A stretch of 64,000 nucleotides of DNA from Photobacterium aphoticum (GTDB taxonomy: Bacteria; Pseudomonadota; Gammaproteobacteria; Enterobacterales; Vibrionaceae), in NCBI RefSeq assembly GCF_001029435.1, contig NZ_LDOV01000007.1:1-64000 (forward strand). Reading direction: 5' to 3'. Below, piece by piece: positions 49,601 through 58,366 of this stretch. Position 1 is the first letter of the stretch, and every line of letters starts with the position of its first letter. Position numbers and translations under genes: made by a program. The notes beneath the pieces were generated by a model. The model ran no database searches, had not been told where the DNA came from, and worked only from the letters and a program-made list of their open reading frames with translations.

Positions 49601-50520
49601 ACCAGATGCAGGCATTGCGTGATAACCCAGCGGGGGCACAGCAAGAGTTTGATGCGAAGAAAGACAGCCAGGATCCGGGTCTGAATATCAAGCTGAACTT
49701 TGATATCAACGAAGACATTGCGGCGCCGTTCATTAACACCGGTGCTAAGCCTCAAATGGCTATCCTGCGTGAGCAGGGCGTGAACTCTCACGTTGAAATG
49801 GCCGCGGCATTTGATCGTGCTGGCTTTGACGCGAAAGACGTGCACATGAGTGACATCCTGTCTGGCCGCGTTGCGCTGGATGGCTTCAATGGCCTTGTGG
49901 CGTGTGGTGGCTTCTCGTACGGTGACGTACTGGGTGCCGGTGAAGGCTGGGCGAAGTCGGTGTTGTTCAACAACATTGCCCGCGATCAGTTTGAGCGTTT
50001 CTTCCACCGTAATGACACCTTCGCATTGGGTGTGTGTAACGGCTGTCAGATGATGTCTAACCTGCGCGATTTGATCCCGGGTGCTGATTTGTGGCCACGT
50101 TTTGTGCGCAATGAATCAGAGCGTTTTGAAGCGCGCTTTAGCCTGGTAGAAGTGCAGCAGAGTGACTCGCTGTTCTTCAACGGCATGGCCGGTTCTCGTA
50201 TGCCAATCGCCGTGTCTCACGGTGAAGGTCGCGTCGAAGTACGCAACGGCGAACACCTTGCAGCGATTGAGCAGTCAGGCACAGTGGCATTGCGTTACTT
50301 GGATAACTACGGCAACGTGACACAGAACTACCCGGCGAACCCGAACGGTTCACCAAACGGTATTACCGGTCTGACAACCCGTGACGGTCGCGTGACCATC
50401 ATGATGCCGCACCCAGAGCGTGTCTTCCGCGCGGTGGCGAACTCTTGGCATCCGGATGACTGGAAAGAAGACAGCCCGTGGATGCGCATGTTCCGTAACG
50501 CCCGTGTGAATATCGGCTAA
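46615..50520 (+). CDS. purL: Phosphoribosylformylglycinamidine synthase
   Basis: PurL makes FGAM from FGAR, glutamine and ATP in de novo purine synthesis. At 1301 residues it is the large single-chain form of gammaproteobacteria. It has an N-terminal domain, a linker, two AIRS-related ATP-binding halves (motifs [16 protein letters not shown] and VGKDSMSMK) and a C-terminal glutamine amidotransferase with C1141 in GVCNGCQ. The ribosome binding site is weak (GAGAG). Confidence 0.97.
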   Translation: MEILRGSPALSEFRINKLLERCRELELPVSGIYAEFMHFADLSAPLSAEEQGKLASLLTYGPTIAEHEPSGLLLLVTPRPGTISPWSSKSTDIAHNCALSSIQRLERGTAYYVDTTAALSDDQLHALKGLLHDRMMEVVFTALDDAQALFHKAEPAPVQSVDILAGGRDALEHANVTLGLALADDEIDYLVESFTKLGRNPNDIELMMFAQANSEHCRHKIFNADWTIDGVEQEKSLFKMIKNTYEKHSDYVLSAYKDNAAVMEGSKAGRFFPDPASRQYTYHQEDTHILMKVETHNHPTAISPWPGASTGSGGEIRDEGATGIGGKPKAGLVGFTVSNLRVPGFEQPWESDFGKPERIVNALDIMLEGPLGGAAFNNEFGRPNLLGYFRTYEEKVSSHNGEEIRGYHKPIMIAGGLGNIRAEHVQKKEIPVGAKLIVLGGPAMNIGLGGGAASSMASGQSAEDLDFASVQRENPEMERRCQEVIDRCWQMGDANPIAFIHDVGAGGISNALPELVDDGERGGKFQLRDVPNDEPGMSPLEIWCNESQERYVMAVAAENMDVFDAICQRERAPYAVVGEATEERHLTLEDSHFDNTPIDMPMDILLGKPPKMHRDVVTQKAQGQAIDRSGIELEAATHRVLRLPAVAEKTFLITIGDRTVTGLVARDQMVGPWQVPVANCAVTAASYDTYHGEAMAMGERTPVALLDFAASARLAVGEAITNIASADIGDLKRIKLSANWMSPAGHPGEDAGLYEAVKAVGEELCPALGLTIPVGKDSMSMKTKWEQNGEEQTVTSPLSLIITAFGRVEDVRKTVTPQLRTDKGDSTLLLLDLGCGQNRLGATALAQVYKQLGDKPADVDSPELLKGFFNAVQALVRDDKLLAYHDRGDGGLYVTLAEMAFAGHTGVEVDLNTTDGDACDDVLATLFNEELGAVIQVRTEDLDAVQSVLAVHGLEACSHVIGTVVDEDVVRIWNGNDLVLEQNRTELRTIWAETTYQMQALRDNPAGAQQEFDAKKDSQDPGLNIKLNFDINEDIAAPFINTGAKPQMAILREQGVNSHVEMAAAFDRAGFDAKDVHMSDILSGRVALDGFNGLVACGGFSYGDVLGAGEGWAKSVLFNNIARDQFERFFHRNDTFALGVCNGCQMMSNLRDLIPGADLWPRFVRNESERFEARFSLVEVQQSDSLFFNGMAGSRMPIAVSHGEGRVEVRNGEHLAAIEQSGTVALRYLDNYGNVTQNYPANPNGSPNGITGLTTRDGRVTIMMPHPERVFRAVANSWHPDDWKEDSPWMRMFRNARVNIG

Positions 50521-50554
50521 CGTTACCGACAAAACCCATTCCCCCCTTTTAATC

Positions 50555-50580
50555 AAACCGCTCTTCGGAGCGGTTTTTTT
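50555..50580 (+). terminator. Intrinsic terminator after purL
   Basis: An 8-bp stem (50556-50563 with 50568-50575) with a TTCG loop is followed by T residues to 50580. Confidence 0.92.
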
Positions 50581-50624
50581 ATGCGCAAAAGAGAGTGGAT
50601 CACCGTGTGAGTGTTCGAAGCCGT

Positions 50625-50663
50625 TTGGAAAAGGCGCTTGGAAAAGGCGCGTGGAAAAAGCCC
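50625..50663. repeat. Three short 13-bp tandem units
   Basis: The unit TTGGAAAAGGCGC occurs twice in a row (50625-50637, 50638-50650), followed by a degenerate third copy. It lies between the purL terminator and the HAD phosphatase gene. Confidence 0.7.
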
Positions 50664-50751
50664 AGAGCGGGGCCGCGATCTCACTCATACGCGCGCCATT
50701 TTGATACGTTTATAATTAATCTGCTGAGAATCTGTCAACGGGAGGAGTGCC

Positions 50752-51429
50752 ATGATTTTCTTCGATCTGGATAATACACTGCTGGATCACGACGGGGCGG
50801 AAGCGGAGGCCATCACTGCGTTTACTGCCCGTTATGGTGACGCCATCATTGAATGCCCAAATGGGGTGGGTGAGGCGTGGCGGCAGATCACCGATCAGCA
50901 ACGGGCCCGTTGGCGCGCCGGTGAACTGAATTTTGAAGCCTTACGCCGCGCGCGGATCAGTGCGTTATTTCGCCATCCTCTGACCGTCGCGCAAGCCGAT
51001 GCGTTAAGTACCGAGTACTACCATATTTACCAGCAGCATTGGCGATTGTTTGATGACGTCAAACCCGCCTTATCCATCCTGCGTGAGGTGGCACCGCTGG
51101 CCATCATCACCAACGGCTTTGCCTTTCAGCAGGAAGCCAAACTGACCGCAACCCAGATCCGCCCGTATTTTTCTCACCTCGTGATCTCAGAGCACGTTGG
51201 TGCTGCCAAACCCACCCCCGCGATTTTTCAGCATGCTTTGCGCGTGGCAAGAAAACCGGCGGCAGCGTGCTGGTATATCGGTAACCATCCTTTCAATGAT
51301 GCCCAAGCGGCATCACAACAGGGATTCAAAGCCGTTTGGCTCAATCGAAAAGGGTATGACAGCACCATTTCGACCCGTGTTGTGCGCAGTTTGCGTGGTT
51401 TTGCCGACATGGTAAAGATGCATGGCTAA
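50752..51429 (+). CDS. HAD-superfamily hydrolase (subfamily IA)
   Basis: This 225-residue protein is likely a small-molecule phosphatase. Motif I is DLDNT (residues 5-9), motif II is TNG (in IITNGFAF), and motif III is a lysine in GAAKP. Motif IV reads GNHPFND, where most family members have GD at the first two positions. A strong ribosome binding site (GGGAGGAG) precedes the ATG. It resembles the YjjG/pyrimidine nucleotidase group, but the substrate cannot be assigned. Confidence 0.85.
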   Translation: MIFFDLDNTLLDHDGAEAEAITAFTARYGDAIIECPNGVGEAWRQITDQQRARWRAGELNFEALRRARISALFRHPLTVAQADALSTEYYHIYQQHWRLFDDVKPALSILREVAPLAIITNGFAFQQEAKLTATQIRPYFSHLVISEHVGAAKPTPAIFQHALRVARKPAAACWYIGNHPFNDAQAASQQGFKAVWLNRKGYDSTISTRVVRSLRGFADMVKMHG

Positions 51430-51484
51430 GGGAACGAATCTCTCAAAATGGGTCTAAATTAACGGAAACGATGTTCAATAACAG

Positions 51485-51513
51485 TTGTACTGCTCGCAGT
51501 AGCCGCATAAAAT
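51485..51513 (+). promoter_or_regulatory. Candidate sigma-70 promoter for the 51568 gene
   Basis: TTGTAC (51485-51490) and TAAAAT (51508-51513) are separated by exactly 17 bases, 54 bases before the start codon. Confidence 0.5.
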
Positions 51514-51567
51514 GTGCGCTTATTGTGAGATTTATCAGATCCAAGCCGCTTTCAAGGAAGAGAGAAC

Positions 51568-51972
51568 ATGGACGCAAACAGCAGTGGATTGACACTGGCT
51601 GCCAAAGGATTAGCGTTATTAGTGGTCATTTTTATGTTCCGCTACGCTGAAACATTTACAACAATCTTCAGCTTTCAACAAATCGGTATCGTGCCGAGCA
51701 TTGTTGCTATGTTGGTGCTGGCCTCCGGCGTCGGTGCCGTTATTGGTCTCGCGCAAGGCAATCGCTGGGGATTTATCCCGCTCTACTTTTTCATTCCCGC
51801 CATCACCCTGTTTTTTGGTTACAGCCTGATCCCGTATCTGCCACATCTGTTCCGGCCGGAACTGCGTCATATCGTTATCATTTTACTCAATAGTACTGTC
51901 ATGATCTTTGCTGTCGCCGTCTTGCTGAAGATGATGGACAACGATGTGATCCTACCCGCCGAAAAATACTAA
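51568..51972 (+). CDS. Unknown four-helix inner-membrane protein
   Basis: I do not recognise this 134-residue protein. It has four hydrophobic segments, at about 10-32, 42-62, 68-87 and 100-121. Short charged loops lie between them, and the tail DNDVILPAEKY is soluble. A strong ribosome binding site (AAGGAAGAG) and a plausible promoter support it as real. It precedes glnB by 116 bases, with a separate candidate glnB -10 in the gap. A link to nitrogen control is not shown. Confidence 0.75.
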   Translation: MDANSSGLTLAAKGLALLVVIFMFRYAETFTTIFSFQQIGIVPSIVAMLVLASGVGAVIGLAQGNRWGFIPLYFFIPAITLFFGYSLIPYLPHLFRPELRHIVIILLNSTVMIFAVAVLLKMMDNDVILPAEKY

Positions 51973-52012
51973 ACCACGGTCAACAGAGCATGTTGCATTT
52001 GTTATACTGCCT

Positions 52013-52018
52013 CCATGA
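52013..52018 (+). promoter_or_regulatory. Candidate -10 element for glnB
   Basis: TATACT lies 70 bases before the preferred glnB start. TTGCAT (51993-51998) is a possible -35, but its 14-base spacing is short. Confidence 0.35.
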
Positions 52019-52034
52019 TAAATCAGGCAGTTGA

Positions 52035-52427
<393 letters not shown>

Positions 52428-52428
52428 A

Positions 52429-52822
52429 TTGACTTGATTGCGTCGTTATTTCGCTCAACTCCGTTATCGGGCATGCTCATTTATGCGTATAAACTCCGCG
52501 TGCCCTCTTAGGATTTGAGCGAAATTCCTTTGCACTCAGGCCAATTGGTTTGTGTTAAGCATCCGGCTTTTTGCCAGAGAGCGAAACGGCTTAGCCATAG
52601 CGTATTTTCATTGACTTGATTGCGTCGTTATTACGCTCAACCCCGTTATCGGGCATGCTCATTTATGCGTATAAACTCCGCGTGCCCTCTTAGGATTTGA
52701 GCGAAATTCCTTTGCGCTCAAGGCCAATTGTTTGTGCAGAGTACTCGGCTTTTTGCCAGAGAGCGAAACGGCTTAGCCATAGCGCATTTTCATTGACTTG
52801 ATTGCGTCGTTATTTCGCTCAA
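52429..52822. repeat. Tandem 182-bp intergenic element, two full copies and a partial third
   Basis: Copy 1 is 52429-52610, copy 2 is 52611-52792, and about 30 bases of a third start at 52793. The first two differ at only about a dozen positions plus small indels. Each has inverted repeats CGCTCAA/TTGAGCG about 75 bases apart. These enclose an imperfect hairpin GGGCA...TGCCC with a GCTCATTTA/TAAACTCCGC core. No protein is encoded. It looks like a REP/MITE-type palindromic intergenic element. It directly follows the glnB stop and lies before a terminator. Confidence 0.9.
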
Positions 52823-52851
52823 GGCCAAGCCCTCGGTCGATCATGAATAAG

Positions 52852-52879
52852 AAGCTCGCATTTGATGCGGGCTTTTTTT
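52852..52879 (+). terminator. Intrinsic terminator downstream of the glnB repeat block
   Basis: A 10-bp stem with one G-T pair (52852-52861 with 52865-52874) is followed by a T run. It lies 425 bases after glnB, so the repeat block would be in the glnB 3' transcript. Confidence 0.85.
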
Positions 52880-52979
52880 GTGCCGCAAGAGTGGGAATTG
52901 CCCAACGTAAGATTGTAAATTTGGGGCTGTTCTGCGCCACAGAGTGTTTCTATGCTGGAAAACAGCTAAGGAGCACAAG

Positions 52980-53426
52980 ATGAAAATATACCAAGCGCAA
53001 GTCAACGATGTCGATCAGTTCAGCTTTCTCTATGAAGCGTATTTGGACTTCTATCAGGTTGATCAACCGCGAAAGGATCCGGCGGCGTATTTAAAAGAAC
53101 GCTTAAATCAGCAGGAAAGTGTGATTTTTGTGGCTGAGGATGAGGCGGGTAATCCGGTTGGGTTTACGCAGTTATATCCGATGTTCTGTTCGTTAGCGAT
53201 GCAGCGTACCTGGTTGTTGTATGATCTGTATGTCACTGCCGAAGCGCGCCAAAGTGGGGTGGCACAAGCTTTGATGGATCGTGCGGAGCAAATGGCGAAA
53301 GAGACCGACAGTGCGTTTATTATGTTGAGTACCGCCGTGGATAACCACCGCGCGCAGGCGTTGTATGAAAAGAATGGGTATGAAAAAGACGTTGATTTTT
53401 ATACCTACCTTAAGCATCTCGACTAA
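52980..53426 (+). CDS. GNAT-family N-acetyltransferase
   Basis: This 148-residue protein is predicted to transfer an acetyl group from acetyl-CoA. The core motif A region is LYDLYVTAEARQSGVAQALM, where the family usually has a Q/RxxGxG/A loop. A C-terminal motif (NHRAQALYEKNGY) is typical of GNAT proteins. The start is the ATG after TAAGGAGCACAAG. The open frame extends 36 bases further upstream without a better site. The substrate is unknown. Confidence 0.88.
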   Translation: MKIYQAQVNDVDQFSFLYEAYLDFYQVDQPRKDPAAYLKERLNQQESVIFVAEDEAGNPVGFTQLYPMFCSLAMQRTWLLYDLYVTAEARQSGVAQALMDRAEQMAKETDSAFIMLSTAVDNHRAQALYEKNGYEKDVDFYTYLKHLD

Positions 53427-53448
53427 GTAGAGGACGAGATGAACGGTA

Positions 53449-53479
53449 CAAAAAACGGAAGCCAAGGCTTCCGTTTTTT
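53449..53479. terminator. Bidirectional terminator between the GNAT gene and the yitT-like gene
   Basis: ACGGAAG and CTTCCGT arms around CCAAGG are flanked by an A run and a T run, between convergent genes. Confidence 0.9.
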
Positions 53480-53505
53480 ATATGTGTTCAGCGAGAGAGG
53501 CTAAC

Positions 53506-54126
53506 TTATGAGGCCTGCTGGGCTTTTACACCGCCGGCATACCGTCCCGGTTTGTGGTTCATCGCCAGTACCAGGTTTAGCAGGAAGGCGCCGATCACCG
53601 AGTAGAATAGGGTGAGCGGGCTGACCAAGAAGAAAGACGCCACCAGAATCGTAAAGTCGATCCCCATCTGCAGTTTACCGGCTGACCAGCCAAATTTTTC
53701 CTGTAAAAACAGCACCAGTACGTTAAAGCCGCCCAGGCTGGTTTTGTGACGGAACAAGATCAACATGCCCAATCCCATCAAAATGCCGCCGATCATGGCA
53801 CAGTACAGCGGTTCTAAATGGCTGATGGTGAGTACATGGTGCAGGTTATCGGTGATCACCGACACCAGGCCGCCAGAAATCACACTGGTGATAGCAAAAC
53901 TGCGCCCCATGCGGAACCACGCCATCAGGTAGAACGGCGTGTTCATCATGAAATACAACTGGCCAAAAGAGAGGTCGATAAATTGGCTGACCAGCAGGGC
54001 TAAACCGGTTGTCCCACCGGTAAGCAAATGGGCTTGTTGCAAAAAGAACACACCTTGAGCCACGACAAAAGTGCCGGTCAAAATAGCGATAATGTTCTCT
54101 TTAGCTGAATGGGAATACGCGCTCAA
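53506..54126 (-). CDS. YitT-family (DUF161) inner-membrane protein
   Basis: This 206-residue protein has five or six hydrophobic segments and the family stretch LLTGGTTGLALL. Members are membrane proteins of uncertain, possibly transport, function. The longest frame starts at 54192. A perfect AAGGAG (54134-54139 on this strand) lies seven bases before an in-frame TTG at 54126, giving MSAYSHSAKENII, and I prefer that start. The next ATG upstream (54156) has no ribosome binding site. A Fur-like box lies just upstream. Confidence 0.82.
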   Translation of the reverse strand: MSAYSHSAKENIIAILTGTFVVAQGVFFLQQAHLLTGGTTGLALLVSQFIDLSFGQLYFMMNTPFYLMAWFRMGRSFAITSVISGGLVSVITDNLHHVLTISHLEPLYCAMIGGILMGLGMLILFRHKTSLGGFNVLVLFLQEKFGWSAGKLQMGIDFTILVASFFLVSPLTLFYSVIGAFLLNLVLAMNHKPGRYAGGVKAQQAS

Positions 54127-54156
54127 AAATACACTCCTTATGGTTGAGGACGCCAT

Positions 54157-54175
54157 GATAATGCGCATCATTAAA
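54157..54175. promoter_or_regulatory. Fur-box-like sequence upstream of the yitT-like gene
   Basis: The site GATAATGCGCATCATTAAA matches the 19-bp Fur consensus at 14 positions by my count, including GATAATG and ATCATTA on either side of the centre. It lies about 30 bases upstream of the TTG start, where a promoter would be. Iron control of this gene is inference. Confidence 0.45.
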
Positions 54176-54441
54176 AAAGATGAGCCCGCCACAGAAAACA
54201 GTGTGTACGCAGGTGTTTACTTATGTTTACGCAGTTGTAAAAAATTAATTTACCTATTTTCTTGTCAATACCGAAAAAGAAACCGAAACAGAAGTGGCGA
54301 AAACTGTAAACGGAGAAATGAAAAAACGCACAAGATGAAAACAATTCATCCGCAAGTTGAAATAAATGCCAATAAAAAGTCACATTAGGACTACCTGATT
54401 TAGATCAATTTCTGTAAAATACGGCGTTACATACAGACATA

Positions 54442-54457
54442 ACGAAAACGTTTGCGT
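54442..54457 (+). promoter_or_regulatory. PurR box upstream of glyA
   Basis: The 16 bases ACGAAAACGTTTGCGT match 10 of 11 fixed PurR positions. The site is downstream of the candidate -10, so PurR could act as a roadblock. glyA is a known PurR target in E. coli. Confidence 0.75.
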
Positions 54458-54587
54458 CCCCATGACGCCTAGCTTGGCGGTTTTTCGTTTTTTTGCCAAA
54501 AAGTGTTTACCACCTAGGTTGTCAGCATGCCGTGCGACACGACACAGCGACACGAGGTTTGAATACGATCTGAGTCAGGAGAGACAG

Positions 54588-55838
54588 ATGCTAAAGCGCG
54601 ACATGAATATTGCTGATTATGACGCTGAGCTGTTTGCAGCTATCCAGGAAGAAACGGCGCGTCAGGAAGAGCACATCGAATTGATTGCTTCTGAGAACTA
54701 CACCAGCCCACGCGTGATGGAAGCACAGGGCTCTCAGCTAACCAACAAATATGCGGAAGGTTACCCAGGCAAGCGTTACTACGGTGGCTGTGAATACGTC
54801 GATAAAGCCGAGCAACTGGCGATTGACCGTGCTTGTCAGCTGTTTGGCGCCGAGTACGCCAACGTTCAGCCACACTCTGGCTCTCAGGCAAACAACGCTG
54901 TTTACATGGCACTATTGAATGCCGGTGATACGGTACTGGGCATGAGCCTGGCACACGGTGGTCACCTGACACACGGCTCGCCAGTGAACTTCTCAGGCAA
55001 GCTGTACAACATCATTCCTTACGGCATCGACGAGCACGGTCAGATTGACTATGCAGAAGTGGAAGCGCTTGCGCTTGAGCACAAGCCAAAGATGATCATC
55101 GGTGGTTTCTCTGCGTATTCGCAAATCGTTGACTGGAAACGCATGCGTGAAATCGCAGACAAAGTCGGTGCCTACTTCTTCGTTGATATGGCACACGTCG
55201 CGGGTCTGATTGCGGCGGGTGTTTACCCAACACCAGTGCCACACGCACACGTTGTAACAACGACCACGCACAAAACGCTGGCGGGTCCTCGTGGTGGTTT
55301 GATCCTGTCTAACGAAGGTGAAGATCTTTACAAGAAACTGAACTCAGCGGTATTCCCGGGTGGTCAGGGTGGTCCTTTGATGCACGTGATTGCAGCAAAA
55401 GCGGTCGCGTTCAAAGAAGCGATGGAGCCAGAGTTTAAAGAGTACCAGGCGCGCGTGGTAGAAAACGCGAAAGTGATGGTGGGTGAATTCCTGGAGCGCG
55501 GTTACAAGATCGTATCTGGCAGCACTGAAAACCACCTGTTCCTGGTTGATTTGATCGACAAAGGCATCACCGGTAAAGAAGCGGATGCGGCACTGGGTGC
55601 GGCCAACATCACTGTAAACAAGAACAGTGTACCGAATGATCCACGCAGCCCGTTTGTGACCTCAGGTATCCGTGTGGGTACACCATCGATCACGCGTCGT
55701 GGTTTTACAGCGGAAGATGCGAAGCAACTAGCGGGTTGGATGTGTGACGTTCTGGATAACATTGATAACCCAGAAGTGATTGAAGCGACGAAAGCCAAGG
55801 TGCTGGAAATTTGTAAGCGCCTGCCGGTTTACGCGTAA
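54588..55838 (+). CDS. glyA: Serine hydroxymethyltransferase
   Basis: GlyA interconverts serine and glycine, making methylene-THF for one-carbon and purine metabolism. From the ATG at 54588, after AGGAGAGACAG, the protein has 416 residues. The PLP lysine is K229 in [14 protein letters not shown], the same number as in E. coli. The frame is open upstream to 54462, but the ribosome binding site and family length decide for the inner start. Confidence 0.97.
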   Translation: MLKRDMNIADYDAELFAAIQEETARQEEHIELIASENYTSPRVMEAQGSQLTNKYAEGYPGKRYYGGCEYVDKAEQLAIDRACQLFGAEYANVQPHSGSQANNAVYMALLNAGDTVLGMSLAHGGHLTHGSPVNFSGKLYNIIPYGIDEHGQIDYAEVEALALEHKPKMIIGGFSAYSQIVDWKRMREIADKVGAYFFVDMAHVAGLIAAGVYPTPVPHAHVVTTTTHKTLAGPRGGLILSNEGEDLYKKLNSAVFPGGQGGPLMHVIAAKAVAFKEAMEPEFKEYQARVVENAKVMVGEFLERGYKIVSGSTENHLFLVDLIDKGITGKEADAALGAANITVNKNSVPNDPRSPFVTSGIRVGTPSITRRGFTAEDAKQLAGWMCDVLDNIDNPEVIEATKAKVLEICKRLPVYA

Positions 55839-55874
55839 TCACAGCGAATAAATAGAAACATTTCCCCCTTTGTT

Positions 55875-55903
55875 AGGGCTTGCGTTCAGCAAGCCCTTTT
55901 TTT
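55875..55903 (+). terminator. Intrinsic terminator after glyA
   Basis: A perfect 9-bp stem (55875-55883 with 55889-55897) is followed by seven T. Confidence 0.92.
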
Positions 55904-56033
55904 CATCTCATCCCAGATAAAGAAACGTATTAACCCTCGCCAATCCTACGCCTTCCGGCATAAATTTGGCGGGAAAAGGCGTACTCTCGTCATGAAATGG
56001 GTTACACTGAGGCGACGTAAATTAGGAGGCAAG

Positions 56034-56483
56034 ATGCATTGTCCTTTTTGTGGTGCCAACGACACCAAAGTAATTGATTCCCGATTAGTCGCGGATGGCC
56101 ATCAAGTGCGCCGTCGCCGTCAATGTCTTGCATGTAACGAACGTTACACCACGTTTGAAACGGCTGAATTGGTCATGCCTCGCGTGATCAAAAGTAATGG
56201 CAGCCGTGATCCGTTCAATGAAGATAAATTGCGCGGAGGCATTCAGCGTGCCTTGGAAAAACGTCCGGTCAGTACCGACGATATTGAACGTGCAATCAAT
56301 ACCATCAAGTCGCGACTCCGTGCGACAGGCGAGCGCGAAGTGCCGTCAGAAATGATCGGTAACCTCGTGATGGAAGCCTTAAAAGAGCTGGATAAAGTCG
56401 CTTATATTCGTTTTGCGTCCGTATACCGCAGCTTTGAAGATATTCGCGAGTTTGGTGAGGAAATCGCCAAGCTAGAAAAATAA
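56034..56483 (+). CDS. nrdR: Transcriptional repressor NrdR
   Basis: NrdR represses ribonucleotide reductase genes in response to ATP/dATP. The 149 residues match E. coli. The zinc ribbon uses C3, C6, C31 and C34, and an ATP-cone domain spans about 49-139. The ATG at 56034 follows AGGAGG. An earlier in-frame ATG (55992) is rejected. It heads the nrdR-rib gene run. Confidence 0.97.
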   Translation: MHCPFCGANDTKVIDSRLVADGHQVRRRRQCLACNERYTTFETAELVMPRVIKSNGSRDPFNEDKLRGGIQRALEKRPVSTDDIERAINTIKSRLRATGEREVPSEMIGNLVMEALKELDKVAYIRFASVYRSFEDIREFGEEIAKLEK

Positions 56484-56534
56484 TTGCCGCCCGAAGCTTG
56501 CCTTCGGGCGCGTCACAGAAGAAAGCGACGTCAC

Positions 56535-57665
56535 ATGTTCTCATCTCTCGATCATGCCATGATGCAACGCGCCATCACGCTGGCAAAAAACGGTCAATTC
56601 ACCACGGCGCCTAACCCTAACGTAGGCTGTGTGATTGCACACGGCGAAGAAATTGTCGGGGAAGGCTATCATTATCAGGCGGGTCAACCGCACGCAGAAG
56701 TGTTTGCATTACGTGCTGCCGGTGAGCGCGCACGCGGTGCGACCGCTTACGTGACCCTTGAGCCTTGCTCTCACTACGGGCGCACGCCGCCGTGTGCCGA
56801 AGCATTAGTGAAAGCAGGGGTGGGACGTGTGGTGTGTGCCATGGTCGATCCCAATCCGAAAGTGGCGGGACGTGGCGTGACCATTTTGCAGCAAGCGGGC
56901 ATTGAGGTGCAGGTCGGCCTGTTAGAAGCCGATGCGCTGGCGTTGAATAAAGGCTTCATTCAGCGCATGAAAACCGGTCGTCCGTTTGTGCAATTGAAGC
57001 TGGCCGCCAGTCTGGATGGCCGCACCGCATTGGCCAATGGCAAAAGCCAGTGGATCACCAGTGCACCGGCCCGTGCCGATGTACAATGTTTTCGTGCCAA
57101 AGCCGGGGCGATTTTATCGACCAGTGCTACCGTATTGGCCGATGATCCGTCATTGAATGTCCGCTGGGCGGATTTGGGTGAGACGGTACAGCAACATTAC
57201 CCAGAGGCGAATTTGCGCCAGCCTGTGCGTGTGATCATCGACAGCCAGAACCGCGTGACGCCGGCACACCGTTTGGTGTCGTTACCGGGGAAAACATTAC
57301 TGGCTCGAGCAAATGCTGACACGCAGACGTGGCCGGAAGACGTGCAGCAGTTGGAAGTGGCGACAGAAGCCACGGGGCAGCTTGATCTGGTTGCGCTGAT
57401 GGAGACCTTGGCGGCCCAAGACATTAACCATGTGTGGGTGGAAGCCGGTGCTGGTTTGGCGGGCGGTCTGCTTAAAGCGGGCTTGGTGGATGAGTTGATT
57501 GTCTATCAGGCGCCAAAACTGATGGGCAGTGACAGCCGTGGACTGATTGATTTGAACGGATTGACCGAGATGGCCGAGGTGCCGGCATTGGCGATCACTG
57601 ATGTGCGTATGGTCGGGCCGGATATCCGCATCACCGCACGCATTAATACAACAGAACAGAAGTAA
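56535..57665 (+). CDS. ribD: Riboflavin biosynthesis deaminase/reductase
   Basis: RibD carries out two steps of riboflavin synthesis: deamination, then reduction of the ribose side chain. The 376-residue protein has an N-terminal deaminase with H53, E55, C78 and C87 (HAE, PCxxxxxxPPC) and a C-terminal reductase domain (about 150-370). The preferred start MFSSLDHAMM is at 56535. The frame runs open back to 56484 without a ribosome binding site. ribE follows after 8 bases. Confidence 0.95.
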   Translation: MFSSLDHAMMQRAITLAKNGQFTTAPNPNVGCVIAHGEEIVGEGYHYQAGQPHAEVFALRAAGERARGATAYVTLEPCSHYGRTPPCAEALVKAGVGRVVCAMVDPNPKVAGRGVTILQQAGIEVQVGLLEADALALNKGFIQRMKTGRPFVQLKLAASLDGRTALANGKSQWITSAPARADVQCFRAKAGAILSTSATVLADDPSLNVRWADLGETVQQHYPEANLRQPVRVIIDSQNRVTPAHRLVSLPGKTLLARANADTQTWPEDVQQLEVATEATGQLDLVALMETLAAQDINHVWVEAGAGLAGGLLKAGLVDELIVYQAPKLMGSDSRGLIDLNGLTEMAEVPALAITDVRMVGPDIRITARINTTEQK

Positions 57666-57673
57666 GGTAAGAC

Positions 57674-58330
57674 ATGTTTACTGGCATTATTGAAGCCGTT
57701 GGTACCATTACCGCGATCACGCCAAAAGGGCAGGATGTTTCCGTTACCGTGGATGCAGGCAAATTGGATCTGAGCGATGTCAAACTGGGTGACAGTATCG
57801 CGACCAATGGGGTGTGTCTGACGGTGGTGGCCTTAACCGGTCACGGATACGTTGCTGACTTGTCACTGGAAACCTTACACCGCACCGCGTTTACCCAGTA
57901 CAAAGCGGGGCAAAAAGTGAATCTAGAAAAAGCCATGTTGCCGACCACCCGTTTTGGCGGTCACATGGTGTCGGGCCACGTGGATGAAGTGGCTGAAATC
58001 ATTGAGCGTACCCACACCGGTCGCGCGATTGAATTTTGGGTGAAGGCGCCAGCGCACTTAGCCCGTTATATCTCCGAGAAAGGCTCTGTCGCGATTGATG
58101 GGATCAGCCTGACCGTTAACGCCTTACGCGGTGACGAATTTAAGTTAACTATCGTCCCACACACGGCATTGGAAACGACCATGGAGTCATTCAAGCCGGG
58201 CCGTAAGGTCAATTTGGAAGTGGACGTGATCGCCCGTTACCTGGAGCGTTTAATGCTGGGTGATAAGGCGGCCGAGAAAAAATCAGAACTGACAATGGAT
58301 TTGCTGGCACGTAGCGGCTTCCTAGGTTAA
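57674..58330 (+). CDS. ribE: Riboflavin synthase alpha chain
   Basis: This enzyme dismutates two lumazine molecules to riboflavin. The 218-residue protein begins with the family signature MFTGIIEAVG. It has two homologous lumazine-binding domains, about 1-95 and 96-195, both with GHxVxGHVD-like or SLTVN-type motifs. It sits in the riboflavin run between ribD and the ribB-type gene. Confidence 0.96.
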   Translation: MFTGIIEAVGTITAITPKGQDVSVTVDAGKLDLSDVKLGDSIATNGVCLTVVALTGHGYVADLSLETLHRTAFTQYKAGQKVNLEKAMLPTTRFGGHMVSGHVDEVAEIIERTHTGRAIEFWVKAPAHLARYISEKGSVAIDGISLTVNALRGDEFKLTIVPHTALETTMESFKPGRKVNLEVDVIARYLERLMLGDKAAEKKSELTMDLLARSGFLG

Positions 58331-58366
58331 TGGACTCAAAGAATCAGTAATAGAGAAGGGTGTGTT

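Larger units (their letters stand above)
54127..54587. promoter_or_regulatory. Divergent yitT-like/glyA control region
   Basis: No gene is seen in these 461 bases. It holds the Fur-like box, an A-rich tract and an FNR-like half-match CTGAT-N4-ATCAA (54395-54408). A candidate glyA -10 (TAAAAT, 54415-54420) and a PurR box follow, leaving a glyA leader of more than 150 bases. Confidence 0.5.

Noticed and set aside
52429..52822. Insertion sequence or transposase remnant
   Set aside because: No coding capacity for a transposase and no clear target-site duplication. A palindromic non-coding element fits better.
52798..52983. 61-residue frame across the end of the 182-bp repeat
   Set aside because: It spans repeat DNA and a strong terminator and overlaps the GNAT start region, so it is a chance frame.
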